This document shows, in pieces, positions 1 through 10,190 of a stretch of DNA of 64,000 nt. Source of the DNA: SAR324 cluster bacterium (GTDB taxonomy: Bacteria; SAR324; NAC60-12); assembly GCA_015231825.1 (NCBI GenBank), contig JADGAV010000001.1:186001-250000 (forward strand), read 5' to 3'. The notes under the pieces were generated by a model that made no database searches, had not been told where the DNA came from, and saw nothing but the letters and a program-made list of their open reading frames with translations. Positions within the stretch are counted from its first letter, which is position 1, and each line of letters begins with the position of its first letter. The translations under genes were made by a program, and so were the position numbers.

Positions 1-2
1 TG

Positions 3-1667
3 ATCTTAAATCTGAACCCATTTGTACTGGACTTTTTTTCACTCGCTCGCGGATATGGACTGGGTTTGAGCTTGATGATGGGCAGTCTTTATTATCTCTT
101 TGAGGCAAATGAAAGCCCTCAAAAAGAGAAAACCTATCAAATTGCCAGCGTTGTTCTTGCGCTTCTCTCTGTGCTGTCCAATCTCATTTTCTTGAATTTT
201 TACTGTGCGCTTATTGTTTTTTTACTTTTAACCGGAACATTAGATAGCTTTTATGAAAGCAACGGCTTGCGTTCATTTTGGCTGAGATTCATTGATCGTT
301 GTCTGTATTTAATGATCAACATACTGATTGCGGCATTCATCCTTACTCCAATTCTAAAAAAACTATTGGCAAAAGGAGCTTTTTACCATGGAGGAGAGAC
401 TGGTTTTTGGCATGACACGGTGGGGTCTTTGATTCGGGTTTCTATCTATGGACAAGACTATCCTTTCAATGCCGTTTTTTTCCTTCAATTGTTTATTGCG
501 GCAGTCGTACTCGGCGGATTGCTGGTCTCCGCAATTTTTTTTTACCAGAAAAAGTGGCCGGAGCAAAACTGGATTCTTTTCGTGGTGCTTGCGCTGACTG
601 GTTTGTCTGTCATGAGCACGATTGCACAGCACTGCTTGTTTCAGACAAAATTTCTCGTTGATCGAACAGGCATTTTTTTTATCCCAATGTTTGCTTTGAT
701 CGCCTCCTTCACTTTCTCAGGGGTGATTTCAATCAGTCAGCGATTCAGAAATTTTTCTTATACCGTTTTAATTTTCTTCACTCTGATGACAATTCTTCAT
801 TTTTTTAATGCAAGCAATTTCACCCATGTTTTACTCTGGAAAAATGATGCAGATACGAAAGCAATGATGAGTGTTCTTGTTGATGATTACCAAAAAAGCG
901 GAGGGGAAAACGCTCCAATCAAATTTTATGCAACAGAATATTATCAGCCAGCCATTGATTTTTATCGCCAGACCCTGCAGCTGGATTGGTTAAAAAGCGG
1001 CCTGCATTTGGCAAAACTTTCGGAAAGGGAAGCCCCTGTTCATTTTGACTATGCCTATGGTGCTTCAAATACAAAAAAACGATTTATGGAAAATGATAAT
1101 TTTTTTGTAAAACAAAATTTTGCAGTGAGTCAAAATTTGTTACTAAGGAAAAAGAACACCGCACAAGTCATTGCATTGTATGAAAATGCACATTTAATGA
1201 TGCAAAAGGGAGAGTTGTCTCAGGCAGTGAACCAGTACCAGGGAATTCTCAAAAATGCACCCGAACATGCTCCAAGTCATCACGATCTTGCCCTGATTTA
1301 TGAAAAACTTGGCAATGTGCAAAAAGCAGAACTGCATTGGAAACTGGCGATAGAAAGAGATTATACCTATGCTTCCGCCTATCTGCACTTGGCTTCGCTT
1401 GCTTTGAGCCAGAAAAATCCGGAAACAGCCTTCACCCTGTTAAAAAATGTTTCTCGCTTTTCAGAATCTCCAGCTGTTTACAATGGTTTAGGAGATCTTT
1501 ATTACTATTCCGCAAACGCACTTTCATCTCCAAATGCCGCCAGAAAAGATTTTCTCGAAGCTTTGAAATTTTATCGAAAATCTGCAGAGGCGGGAAATGG
1601 GGAGGGACAGCAAAAGCTCGCAAGGATGTATGAACTGGGCTACGGGGTGGAAAACGATGATGAATAA
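3..1667 (+). CDS. Polytopic membrane protein with C-terminal TPR/Sel1-like repeats (5' truncated by window edge)
   Basis: Reading frame stays open from position 3 (ILNLNPFVLDFFSLARGYGLGLSLMMGS...) upstream of the listed TTG at 66; many hydrophobic helices, then TPR-like repeats and a Sel1-like SAEAGNGEGQQKLARMYELGYGV segment. Confidence 0.7.
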   Translation: MLNLNPFVLDFFSLARGYGLGLSLMMGSLYYLFEANESPQKEKTYQIASVVLALLSVLSNLIFLNFYCALIVFLLLTGTLDSFYESNGLRSFWLRFIDRCLYLMINILIAAFILTPILKKLLAKGAFYHGGETGFWHDTVGSLIRVSIYGQDYPFNAVFFLQLFIAAVVLGGLLVSAIFFYQKKWPEQNWILFVVLALTGLSVMSTIAQHCLFQTKFLVDRTGIFFIPMFALIASFTFSGVISISQRFRNFSYTVLIFFTLMTILHFFNASNFTHVLLWKNDADTKAMMSVLVDDYQKSGGENAPIKFYATEYYQPAIDFYRQTLQLDWLKSGLHLAKLSEREAPVHFDYAYGASNTKKRFMENDNFFVKQNFAVSQNLLLRKKNTAQVIALYENAHLMMQKGELSQAVNQYQGILKNAPEHAPSHHDLALIYEKLGNVQKAELHWKLAIERDYTYASAYLHLASLALSQKNPETAFTLLKNVSRFSESPAVYNGLGDLYYYSANALSSPNAARKDFLEALKFYRKSAEAGNGEGQQKLARMYELGYGVENDDE

Positions 1668-1775
1668 GCACAGAAACGTTATCGGAATGCGGAGCAGCAT
1701 AATAAATTTAAGGATTCCAGGCAGGAAAATAGCTGAGCAAATTTGTCAGAAAATTCCTGTCAGGAAGCTCCATTT

Positions 1776-2300
1776 TTAATGCTGAATGTCGAAATCCTGA
1801 TCCAGACGGCTTGGAGTGGCACGGTCCTGATTGTTGTATTTTCCATGATATGGACTTTCTGCCGAGGTCGTCATATTGAAATAAACAATCTGACAGATTC
1901 GAATCCCTGCCCGCAGTTCAATTGGATATCCGGATTGGTTTTCAAGTTCAAGGGTTATTTTTCCATGAAATCCGCCATCAATAAAACTGGCGTTCTGAAC
2001 TTGCAGTCCCAGTCGACCAACGCTCGAACGGCCCTCAACATAGGCGGCCATGTCATCTGGTACCCGAATAAATTCTTCTGTAGAAGCTAAAATGAACTGA
2101 TTCGCCTGGATAGTGAATGTATCAGATTCGATACTCTGGTAGGAAACCTCATTTCCCAGAATAATTTTTTCTTCTTTCGGCATCAACCAGCTAAAGGAGT
2201 TGGATAATGTGAGATCAACACTGGACGGTCCTATGTTCAATCCGGGAGGTAAATATCCTTGTTCAACCAGTTTTTTCAAATCAACATCAGAAAGAATCAT
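1776..2300 (-). CDS. dcd: dCTP deaminase
   Basis: MILSDVDLKKLV..., GPSSVDLTL, VEGRSSVGRLGL, HGKITLELEN, GIRICQI: characteristic Dcd motifs. Confidence 0.92.
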   Translation of the reverse strand: MILSDVDLKKLVEQGYLPPGLNIGPSSVDLTLSNSFSWLMPKEEKIILGNEVSYQSIESDTFTIQANQFILASTEEFIRVPDDMAAYVEGRSSVGRLGLQVQNASFIDGGFHGKITLELENQSGYPIELRAGIRICQIVYFNMTTSAESPYHGKYNNQDRATPSRLDQDFDIQH

Positions 2301-2434
2301 AATTTTTTATTCCTAAAGTAGAAAATCATTTTAAGATGGCGCATCTTGAGTTACATTAAGCCGATGCTCCTGATTCAGAAGGCGGAAAATTCATTTATTT
2401 TCAAGTACTCAATTCATTTTTAAAAAGTCAAACT

Positions 2435-3538
2435 ATGAAGCAAATATTCGATAGACGCCGTTTAAGTATCAAACCTTTGGCTTCACGGCAATCCAAATCC
2501 GACACCCGTCATATGATTGATGCCGAGACCCCGCTTCCTTTGATATCATCAGAATCTGCAGAAAGCATTGAACGTGTGGCCGAAAAGATCAAGAAGGCCA
2601 AAGAAGTTGGTGCTCCGGTGATGATGACCTATGGGGCGCATTTATTTAAAAATGGATTGTCTCCTTTAATCATCAAATTGATGGAATCGGGACATCTTGA
2701 TCATTTGTCAACCAATGGGGCGGGAACGATCCATGATTGGGAAACTGCATTTCAAGGAAAAACCGAGGAAGATGTGAAGCGCTACATCAAAGAAGGGCAA
2801 TTTGGGATTTGGGAAGAAACTGGATTTTATATCAATCTTGCCGTGATCTTAGGATCTTACTATGGTTTGGGCTATGGTGCCTCTTTAGGAAAAATGATTC
2901 AGGAAGATCGTCTGGTCCTGCCTGCCAAAGAATCATTGAGAGAAGAACTTGCAGAAGAATTACGGCAAACCATCATTTCAGACCGATTTCAGACCATCGC
3001 AAGTTTGGCTCATACCATTGAAGCCTTTCAGCTTCCAGCAGGAACGATGGTAGTCAAGCACCCGTACAAACAATTCAGCATTCAGGCGGCGGCATACCGT
3101 TTGGGAGTTCCATTCAACGTTTTCCCGGGAATTGGTTCCGACATCATTTACAGTCATCCAGTCAATAACGGCGCAGCAATTGGACAGTCGGCCCTGCATG
3201 ATTTTTTAAATTTCACGCAGGGAATTTCTCAGTTGGAGGGAGGAGTCTTTCTTTCGGTAGGAACTTCAGTGATGGGTCCGATGACCTTTGAAAAATCGAT
3301 TTCAATGTCGCGAAACATTGCATTGAAGGAAAACCGCAAACTGGAGAATTACCAAATTGTGGTCAATGATATTCAACCGGGCACCTGGGACTGGAGTCAA
3401 GGAGAACCTCCAAAGGAGCACCCTGCCTATTATCTGCGTTTTTGTAAATCTTTTTCGCGGATGGGGGGGGAGTTCCTGTATCTAGAGTTGGATAACAAGG
3501 CTTTTGTTCAGCATCTTTTTCATCTCTTGTGTCGGTAA
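2435..3538 (+). CDS. Deoxyhypusine synthase-like protein (bacterial, function uncertain)
   Basis: GAPVMMTYGAHLFKNGLSPLIIKLMESGHLDHLSTNGAGTIHDWE pattern resembles DHS-like bacterial proteins; full-length ORF. Confidence 0.5.
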   Translation: MKQIFDRRRLSIKPLASRQSKSDTRHMIDAETPLPLISSESAESIERVAEKIKKAKEVGAPVMMTYGAHLFKNGLSPLIIKLMESGHLDHLSTNGAGTIHDWETAFQGKTEEDVKRYIKEGQFGIWEETGFYINLAVILGSYYGLGYGASLGKMIQEDRLVLPAKESLREELAEELRQTIISDRFQTIASLAHTIEAFQLPAGTMVVKHPYKQFSIQAAAYRLGVPFNVFPGIGSDIIYSHPVNNGAAIGQSALHDFLNFTQGISQLEGGVFLSVGTSVMGPMTFEKSISMSRNIALKENRKLENYQIVVNDIQPGTWDWSQGEPPKEHPAYYLRFCKSFSRMGGEFLYLELDNKAFVQHLFHLLCR

Positions 3539-3560
3539 AATTTTCAATCAAAAGGGCCTC

Positions 3561-3806
3561 ATGGTGATTGCAGATTTAAAAACTCCCTGTTCTTCGTGTG
3601 CAGGAAGCGGATTTCGAGCAGGTTTCAATCAATATGGCAGTTTATTGAGCAATGATTCTGGAAAATGTACGGTCTGCCAGGGAAGGGGGTTTTCATTGAC
3701 AAAACTTGGCGAAGATGTTTGGGAACTGTATCAACCAATGATTCTGAAAATGATTCAATCCATGCCGACCGGGAAAGAAATTTCGCACAAAAATGAGGAG
3801 CAATGA
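3561..3806 (+). CDS. Small protein with two CxxCxGxGF (DnaJ-type) zinc knuckles
   Basis: CSSCAGSGF and CTVCQGRGF motifs; ATG at 3561 is more plausible than the listed 3504 start; ATGA overlap with the next gene. Confidence 0.55.
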   Translation: MVIADLKTPCSSCAGSGFRAGFNQYGSLLSNDSGKCTVCQGRGFSLTKLGEDVWELYQPMILKMIQSMPTGKEISHKNEEQ

Positions 3807-4765
3807 AGCTATTTAAAAAAATCATGCGGAGTCTTGCTATCTGGACGAGTCTGGGTGTTGGAACCTGGGTTTTTTTGACTGCGAATGTTTCGGGAATCGA
3901 ACGTCGCTATATGGAAATGCTGGCCGGCCGCCCGACTGGAATTTTACCCTGGGAGCTTCGCGAAATCAGCGGATTGGCGCATTGTCGAAGCACTCCTGAA
4001 CATCTTTGGGCGATCAATGACAGAGGAAGCAAGGCCACCATCCATGCACTTTCATTGAAAGCAGAATTAAAAGCGAGTTTTCGTTTGTACAAAGATTCCA
4101 ACAAGGATTGGGAAGATCTTGCCTGCGGACGTTGTGCGAACAGTGTGGGAGAATGCCTCTACATCGGTGATATAGGAAGCAACAGTGAATCCAGAAAAAA
4201 TATTAAGATTTATATGATTCCCTTGCCTTTGAAGTTCGAAGAACTTTCCAAAGGAAAATCGGTGTTTCGAGAAAAATTTTCATTGAAATATCCCAAAGGA
4301 AAGCACAATGCAGAGGCGTTGCTGGTTCATCCTGAAAAACCGATTATTCTGATCGTTACCAAGAAAAAATCGGATCCCAGGCATCGAGTTGATCCGAAGG
4401 TGTTCACAACCGATCTTTCTCATGCTTCCTCGGCGAAGAAAACAATAATGACTTATTCGGGGACGATTCCCCTGACAAAATATCTAACCAAACGAGACCC
4501 TCCGGCCAGTGCGTGGATTACCGGCGGCGATTTTTATCCCACAGGAAAATGGTTCCTGCTGATGACATACACTCATCTATATCGTGTTCCCTGGCCGATT
4601 CCAGATGAGGAATCTGATCGAATCATCATACCGATTTGGGGAAACGTCAACCGGACAAAAATTGAAAGTGTCGCACTTCATCCCAATGGAAAACAATTTT
4701 GGATCGGTTCTGAAATAAGTCGATCTCGGGAACCATTGTTGCTCATGGAACTTCCCTTGCACTGA
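3803..4765 (+). CDS. Membrane-anchored/exported protein, probable beta-propeller (esterase-like/phytase-like)
   Basis: N-terminal hydrophobic anchor; EISGLAHCRSTPEHLWAINDRGSKATIHAL and DWEDLACGRC...YIGDIGSN motifs. Confidence 0.5.
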   Translation: MKLFKKIMRSLAIWTSLGVGTWVFLTANVSGIERRYMEMLAGRPTGILPWELREISGLAHCRSTPEHLWAINDRGSKATIHALSLKAELKASFRLYKDSNKDWEDLACGRCANSVGECLYIGDIGSNSESRKNIKIYMIPLPLKFEELSKGKSVFREKFSLKYPKGKHNAEALLVHPEKPIILIVTKKKSDPRHRVDPKVFTTDLSHASSAKKTIMTYSGTIPLTKYLTKRDPPASAWITGGDFYPTGKWFLLMTYTHLYRVPWPIPDEESDRIIIPIWGNVNRTKIESVALHPNGKQFWIGSEISRSREPLLLMELPLH

Positions 4766-4807
4766 CCAGAGTAAAGATTTTTCTGTTTAACCTTTAGAAA
4801 AAGCACC

Positions 4808-5332
4808 ATGGACTTTTCAACCATACTCAACAACGAGGTATTGACTTTCCAGGCCCCCGATTTTTCCCCGTTCGGCTTGCTCCAAAAACTGGGTTTGGCC
4901 GCGATTTTGGGGATACTCCTTTCTTATGTAGCTCGCATGACTTTTACGGGGAAACAAAAGCTTAAAAAAGTTCCCAGAAATCTCTTGGCGATGCAGCATA
5001 CTCACATTTTGGTTTGTTTGTCCGGTGCTTTTATAATGATCATCATCGGAAACAGTCTGGCCAATGCCTTTGCTCTGACCGGGGCTCTCAGTATGGTCCG
5101 TTTTCGTACCAATTTGATTGATCCCAAAGAAGCATCGATCATCATACTTTTCATTGCAATTGGAATGGCCTGCGGGCTTGAGCTGTCGTCTACGGCGATT
5201 ATCATGAGCGTCCTGACCGCAATCATGTTAGTGGGAATGCATTGGCAGCATCGAAGATTGAAAAAGAAAGACGCTCACTATCAGGAACATTTGGAATCTT
5301 CTGATGAAGAGGATATGGAAAAGGTCGGTTAG
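4808..5332 (+). CDS. DUF4956-family membrane protein
   Basis: ALTGALSMVRFRTNLIDPKEASIIILFIAIGMACGL core with several TM helices. Confidence 0.7.
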   Translation: MDFSTILNNEVLTFQAPDFSPFGLLQKLGLAAILGILLSYVARMTFTGKQKLKKVPRNLLAMQHTHILVCLSGAFIMIIIGNSLANAFALTGALSMVRFRTNLIDPKEASIIILFIAIGMACGLELSSTAIIMSVLTAIMLVGMHWQHRRLKKKDAHYQEHLESSDEEDMEKVG

Positions 5333-5433
5333 CCTTCAATTTAGACTTTTCCGAATTCTGTCAATTTCAAAACTTGTTTGCAGTGGCTTCGCCTTTGTCG
5401 CCATCTGTAGTGTTCCAATTTGGGTAACAGCAC

Positions 5434-7695
5434 ATGGAAAACGGGACATCCGTTCGGGGAGACGATCAAGAAATTTCAAATGTACTGAAACCTTATGGCT
5501 ATAGCTGGTCTTCTTTTCTAAAAGTGCAGGAATTGTTGAAAAAAAGCAGCCATTGGCATTATACTCGTCATGAAACCGGAAAATTGCATCAGGCACTGCA
5601 GAGTTTTCGCAGCGTGGGTGGTTTGGAACTGTTCCAGCGCAGCTTGAAAAGCAAACTTCTGGGGGAGGAGATGTCCCGGGAAGAGCAGGGCTATGAAACA
5701 ATTGATGCCGCGAAAGGAGATCGGGTCTACCTCAATGAACTCCTTTTAAAATATGCTCGGCAAAGTGATGAATCCCTCTATGTTCGCCTTGTTGAACCGC
5801 AACTGAATGCGACTAAAAAAAGCAAAAAGAAACGGCCTTTTTCTTTCAGCATTCCTCTGGAAACCGACAGTATTATTTTGATCGGCAAGCCCCTTTCATG
5901 TTTTGAAATGCTGGTGGAAGTGAAAGAATATCAGCAGGGCATTCAGGATAAAACCCGCTGGCTTTATGTTGAAGATTTTATGAATCGTTGGTTTTTTAAA
6001 TTCAATCGATTCGCCCTGGCTTCTCAAAAAAACCTGGCTCCGTCTCTGTACCGGATTTTTTTCAGAGCACCGGACTCAGTCGAAGGTTTTAAAAATCTGC
6101 ATCTTTTTGTTGCTCAAATCACCGCTGAGCATTTTGGGGATCAATCGCCTCCCTTTGCCAAAGAGAGCCGAAATAATCTGCGCACGATCTATCTCATCCT
6201 CCTGAATCTTCTTCTATTGCTGTTACAAAAAAAGCAGATGCTTCCTGCAGACGTTTTGAAAATTTTTACTGAACTGAATCATTTGAAAATATTTTCCAGA
6301 AAGCATTACCTGGTGGATGGGATGAGAGCCGATTATGAAAAATTTCACCTCCTGCCGAACTTGTCCAGAAAGGTTTCTTCTTCACAGCAGCAGGCAGCGC
6401 TTCAAAATCTGAGCAAGAAACGATTTATTAACTTTTGGGAACAATTCAGAAAGCTGCCGTCATACCAGGAAAAAGTGTACTTATGCAGTAATTTTGCGGA
6501 AGCTGACCAGCTTTTTCTTTTGGAGCAACTGGTTCATTTCAAGCAGATTCTGGAGCTTGCAAAACTGCATGAGCATACCGAAAAAGTCCTCAATCACCCG
6601 GAAGAAATTCCCGGTGATCTCCGACGTCAAATCGGGGCCCAGGGGAGCAAATTTTTGCGGAACCTTTGGCAGATCGTGGAAAAGTACAATCTCGCTGAAG
6701 ATCAGAGTTTTACAAATAAAGCAGAGGTGATTCAATATGTTCGTACAAGGTTTGGTGCACAGAACACTGAAGTGCTGGCAGAAGATGAATTCTCAATTTC
6801 TGAAGATGAACGGAAAAAGGGGAGAAAAAAAGACTGGAGACAACTGACCATCCATGAGGTGCCTCCTTATACAAAGGTAAAAAAATGGTCCCAAATTGCC
6901 CGACTGCCCTATGATGTTCCCCGAACGGAGGAAATCCTGTTCTCGTTCATGCCCTATGTTCGTATCAATACCAACCGACTGGAAGATCGACTGACCATTG
7001 CGCACTGTATTGAATTTTGCCGATTGCCATTTCGATACCTGGCAGCCAGCGTAGAAACCCGTTTTAAATTTCATTTCATTACTATTGGTGATCTACTGCT
7101 GATGAAGGTGCTGGGAGCAACGGAACACAGTTCACACAGTCTTTTTCGATTCCTTCATAATTCAAAACAAATCTCAGAAGCCAAGATGGTGGATCTGCTG
7201 ATAAAGGTATATCCGGTGATAGAGATTCATTTTGGCGAGATCCTTCGCAAAGAAATTCCCTTTGTGATCAACCACCGATACGCATATAAAGGGGGAGGGT
7301 TGAATGGAATCAATGCGGGGATTGCCATAGAAAGGATCAATGAAATGGAGGACAAATCTTCAATTTTTTTGAGTGCGGGTAAAATGTTTTACCGATGTGC
7401 TGAAGAAATATTGATGCACACACTTTTTCAACTTGAACCCCAGTTTATCGAAGAAGGTCTCACGGTTGAAAAAAAGATGCTTGATGCGTATTTTGCAAAA
7501 AAACAGTTCGAAGATCTACTGGAGATCTGTCTGGAAAAAAGCAGTGTTGACTTTTCTCCCTTCCGAAAATGGTGGAAAAAGCTGTCCAGTCCAGAAAAAG
7601 TTGTAAGGTCGGAGCAAATCAAAGAAGAAATTTCCCTTCAACATCAGATGTTTTTTCACGAGTATCCCAATCCCTATGTTTTACCGACAAGCTAG
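5434..7695 (+). CDS. Hypothetical protein, 753 aa
   Basis: Long uninterrupted ORF; no family recognised; Lys-rich/helical. Confidence 0.6.
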   Translation: MENGTSVRGDDQEISNVLKPYGYSWSSFLKVQELLKKSSHWHYTRHETGKLHQALQSFRSVGGLELFQRSLKSKLLGEEMSREEQGYETIDAAKGDRVYLNELLLKYARQSDESLYVRLVEPQLNATKKSKKKRPFSFSIPLETDSIILIGKPLSCFEMLVEVKEYQQGIQDKTRWLYVEDFMNRWFFKFNRFALASQKNLAPSLYRIFFRAPDSVEGFKNLHLFVAQITAEHFGDQSPPFAKESRNNLRTIYLILLNLLLLLLQKKQMLPADVLKIFTELNHLKIFSRKHYLVDGMRADYEKFHLLPNLSRKVSSSQQQAALQNLSKKRFINFWEQFRKLPSYQEKVYLCSNFAEADQLFLLEQLVHFKQILELAKLHEHTEKVLNHPEEIPGDLRRQIGAQGSKFLRNLWQIVEKYNLAEDQSFTNKAEVIQYVRTRFGAQNTEVLAEDEFSISEDERKKGRKKDWRQLTIHEVPPYTKVKKWSQIARLPYDVPRTEEILFSFMPYVRINTNRLEDRLTIAHCIEFCRLPFRYLAASVETRFKFHFITIGDLLLMKVLGATEHSSHSLFRFLHNSKQISEAKMVDLLIKVYPVIEIHFGEILRKEIPFVINHRYAYKGGGLNGINAGIAIERINEMEDKSSIFLSAGKMFYRCAEEILMHTLFQLEPQFIEEGLTVEKKMLDAYFAKKQFEDLLEICLEKSSVDFSPFRKWWKKLSSPEKVVRSEQIKEEISLQHQMFFHEYPNPYVLPTS

Positions 7696-7776
7696 ACCGT
7701 CTGTTACCTCTTGCCTTCTTCCATTTCAACGCCTTTTGGATGATTCCGAAGGAACTTTGCTTCCTGTTTTCGATAA

Positions 7777-7908
7777 TTTGAGCTGAAACTTCTTGCGGGT
7801 TCTGAACCTGAAGAAGAGCTATCCAAAGTCGCGCGTTGTATCAGTGAGTATGATTTTGAAGAGGCGTTGGAACATTTGAAGATTGTTATAAACCAGCTTA
7901 CTCCATAA
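7777..7908 (+). pseudogene. Likely 3' remnant of a hybrid sensor kinase/HPt-type protein
   Basis: No start codon; after an in-frame TAA reads FELKLLAGSEPEEELSKVARCISEYDFEEALEHLKIVINQLTP*, resembling the C-terminal tail common in hybrid histidine kinases. Confidence 0.4.
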
Positions 7909-8230
7909 AGCATTCGATAGATAGAAGAGTTTTGTTTAGGCTTTTCAAAGGGAAGCACCGGGAATAATTGAACAAAATGATAGAACAGGTTTTTGAGTCT
8001 CTGTTTTGTCTGTTGCAAATGATTGCGCAAGGGTTTTTGTCCCTCTTTTCCTAAAACATAGCATAATGTCAAAAAACAGGTATTTGCTTGTTCATTTGTA
8101 ATATATTGATCAGGGAACCGTTTTTGAAGGAGTCCAATTTGACTTTCTGGAGCAGAATGGTAAATTGTTTTCCAGACTATTTCTGCACATACTGATCTTT
8201 AAAAAAATCTTTCAGAAGGGTTTCTGGACA

Positions 8231-8431
8231 ATGGAAACAAGGACATCACATCGAAGAAATCGCGATCGTCGCCTGTTTAAACGATATGATAATTTTTTTA
8301 CTCACCATCAGAAAACGTGGATTCTCAAAAAATTAACATGGGGACAGCCGGTTGGGGTTGGTGATACAGATAGAAGAGTTTTGGAAACAGAACGAAGAAG
8401 TCATGAACAGAACGAAGAACGTTATGAATAG
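8231..8431 (+). CDS. Small basic hypothetical protein
   Basis: ORF METRTSHRRNRDRRLFKRYDNFF...; no family recognised; may not be coding. Confidence 0.25.
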   Translation: METRTSHRRNRDRRLFKRYDNFFTHHQKTWILKKLTWGQPVGVGDTDRRVLETERRSHEQNEERYE

Positions 8432-8439
8432 CAGGAAAC

Positions 8440-8480
8440 TGCCGGTTGCCTCTAAAGAATGAAACAACCGGCACTTGTTT
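8440..8480. terminator. Rho-independent terminator-like hairpin between convergent genes
   Basis: TGCCGGTTG (8440-8448) pairs with CAACCGGCA (8465-8473), followed by cttgttttt. Confidence 0.65.
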
Positions 8481-9278
8481 TTAGCCAATCATGCTGTATC
8501 CTCCGCTTACGCTCGTCACTTGTCCGGTGATATGACCGGCCACTGCCCTGGACGACATAAACAATACCGCATTTGCAATATCTTTGGGCTTCCCCAGTTT
8601 TTTTAGTGGCAGATTTGCTGCAATTTTAGCAAATTGCTCTTCCGTGAACATATCTTCCTTGTTGGCCCACATGCTGTTGGCACTGACGGTTTCATCGTCA
8701 TCAGGAATGGTAATGCCCGGGCAAATAACATTGCAGCGAACCCCAAAACGGCCGTTTTCTCTGGCAATCGACTTCATCAATCCGTTGACACCGGCTTTTA
8801 CCGCACCGTAAACTGCTTCGCGGGCTTCTCCCTGCCGGCTGGCATCAGAACTGAGGCAGACAATGGAACCGCCGCCATTTTTGATCATCAGGTCCAGTAC
8901 GCTGTGTGTGCAGTTCAGTACACCAACAAAGTTGATTTGTATGATACGCTGCCAAAATTCGGGAGTAGTCTGCGCGAAGAACATCAATTGGTCCCAACCC
9001 ACGTTGTTGACAAGTGCATCCACTCCTCCAAATTGGCTGACAGCAGCAGCAATCATGTTTTTGACCTGCTGCAAATCCGTAACATCAGTTTCGATCACCT
9101 GCACTCCGGACGCTCCCAGTTGACGTGCTTCTTCAGCCACCTTTTCTCCAAGGGGCATGTCGATTTCCGCGATGGTGAGATTCGCTCCTTCTGCGGCAAA
9201 ACCCAGCGTGATAGCGCGTCCGATGTTCGATGCCCCACCGGTAACAATCACTGATTTTCCTTTCAATTCCAGGTCCAT
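8481..9278 (-). CDS. SDR oxidoreductase, BadH-like (2-hydroxycyclohexanecarboxyl-CoA dehydrogenase-like)
   Basis: VTGGASNIGRAI Rossmann motif, NNVGWD, SSDASRQGEAREAVYGAVKAGV (Y-x3-K), GHITGQVTSVSGGYSM; resembles BadH NNAGWD/SSDAAR pattern. Confidence 0.65.
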   Translation of the reverse strand: MDLELKGKSVIVTGGASNIGRAITLGFAAEGANLTIAEIDMPLGEKVAEEARQLGASGVQVIETDVTDLQQVKNMIAAAVSQFGGVDALVNNVGWDQLMFFAQTTPEFWQRIIQINFVGVLNCTHSVLDLMIKNGGGSIVCLSSDASRQGEAREAVYGAVKAGVNGLMKSIARENGRFGVRCNVICPGITIPDDDETVSANSMWANKEDMFTEEQFAKIAANLPLKKLGKPKDIANAVLFMSSRAVAGHITGQVTSVSGGYSMIG

Positions 9279-9368
9279 TTTTTACTCCGTCTAAAGGTTA
9301 AAAAGTTGATTTCATCTTTGCTCTGCAAATCATAGTTTCCCGGCGCACAAGAATTGAGAATTGAACCC

Positions 9369-10091
9369 TCAGGGACAAGCTTTTTTTGACTTCAGAGGAC
9401 ATTGACCTCCGATCGCAGAGGTGAGCGTTTTGGAGAGTCGGGCTTTATCTTCAATGATGATTTGATGCTGATCGTAATCCAGAATTTTTTGTTTCTTGAA
9501 AAGGCTCATGGATCGTATTGCCGTTTCAATGCTGGTTCCAACGAGATCTGCCAGTTCCTGACGGGTAATTGCGATATTCAGTCGGGCCCGGTTACCTTGA
9601 GTAGTGCCGTACTGGTCGATAAAATCAAGCAAGACCTTTGCAATTCGCTGATGCACCGTCATGGCAGCCATTTGAGTCAGCTTTTCTGCAAAATATATGA
9701 CGCGCTGGCCAAGAAATTCGAGGAGATGCAATCCTAGTTCTGGATGTCTTTTGATCATGGAAATCAGGGTATTTCGTTCCAGTTTGAACAAGGTTGACGA
9801 GGTCATGGTAACCGCTGAGGCCGGATAGAGGAAACCTCCAATCGCGGGGGCTTCTGCAACAATTTGCCCGGGATCATGAACAGCAAACAACAATTCTTTG
9901 CCATACTCTGTGCTGTGTACCATTTTGATCCGACCCTGCACGACGCCGTAAAGATAGTTCGGCATGTCCCCTTGATGGAAGACGGTATCTCGACGTTCGA
10001 ATGTCTGAAGTTCAACGTGTTCATTGAGTTCGTCAAGTATATGGTTGGGAAATTTTTTCAAACTCTTGAAATCCAACAAAACATTGACCAT
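9369..10091 (-). CDS. Crp/Fnr-family transcriptional regulator
   Basis: N-terminal cNMP-binding-like fold (FERRDTVFHQGDMPNYLYGVVQGRIKM) and HTH TRQELADLVGTSIETAIRSMSLFKKQKIL; no N-terminal Fnr-type Cys cluster. Confidence 0.85.
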   Translation of the reverse strand: MVNVLLDFKSLKKFPNHILDELNEHVELQTFERRDTVFHQGDMPNYLYGVVQGRIKMVHSTEYGKELLFAVHDPGQIVAEAPAIGGFLYPASAVTMTSSTLFKLERNTLISMIKRHPELGLHLLEFLGQRVIYFAEKLTQMAAMTVHQRIAKVLLDFIDQYGTTQGNRARLNIAITRQELADLVGTSIETAIRSMSLFKKQKILDYDQHQIIIEDKARLSKTLTSAIGGQCPLKSKKACP

Positions 10092-10190
10092 TTTTTATCT
10101 CAATTCTGAGTTCATTTTTGAGTTAGTAAAGAAAATTGCTGTTCTTCTGACCGCAAATGACCCTATTCATATCCTGAATGAAAAAATGTA

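Noticed and set aside
1895-1910. GATTCGAATCCCTGC resembling a tRNA T-arm
   Set aside because: Lies inside dcd in antisense; no acceptor, D or anticodon arms found.
7704-8072. 122-aa minus-strand ORF
   Set aside because: Overlaps the plus-strand remnant and intergenic DNA; no family signature.
8634-9254. 206-aa plus-strand ORF
   Set aside because: Antisense to the well-supported SDR gene; no family signature; typical shadow ORF.
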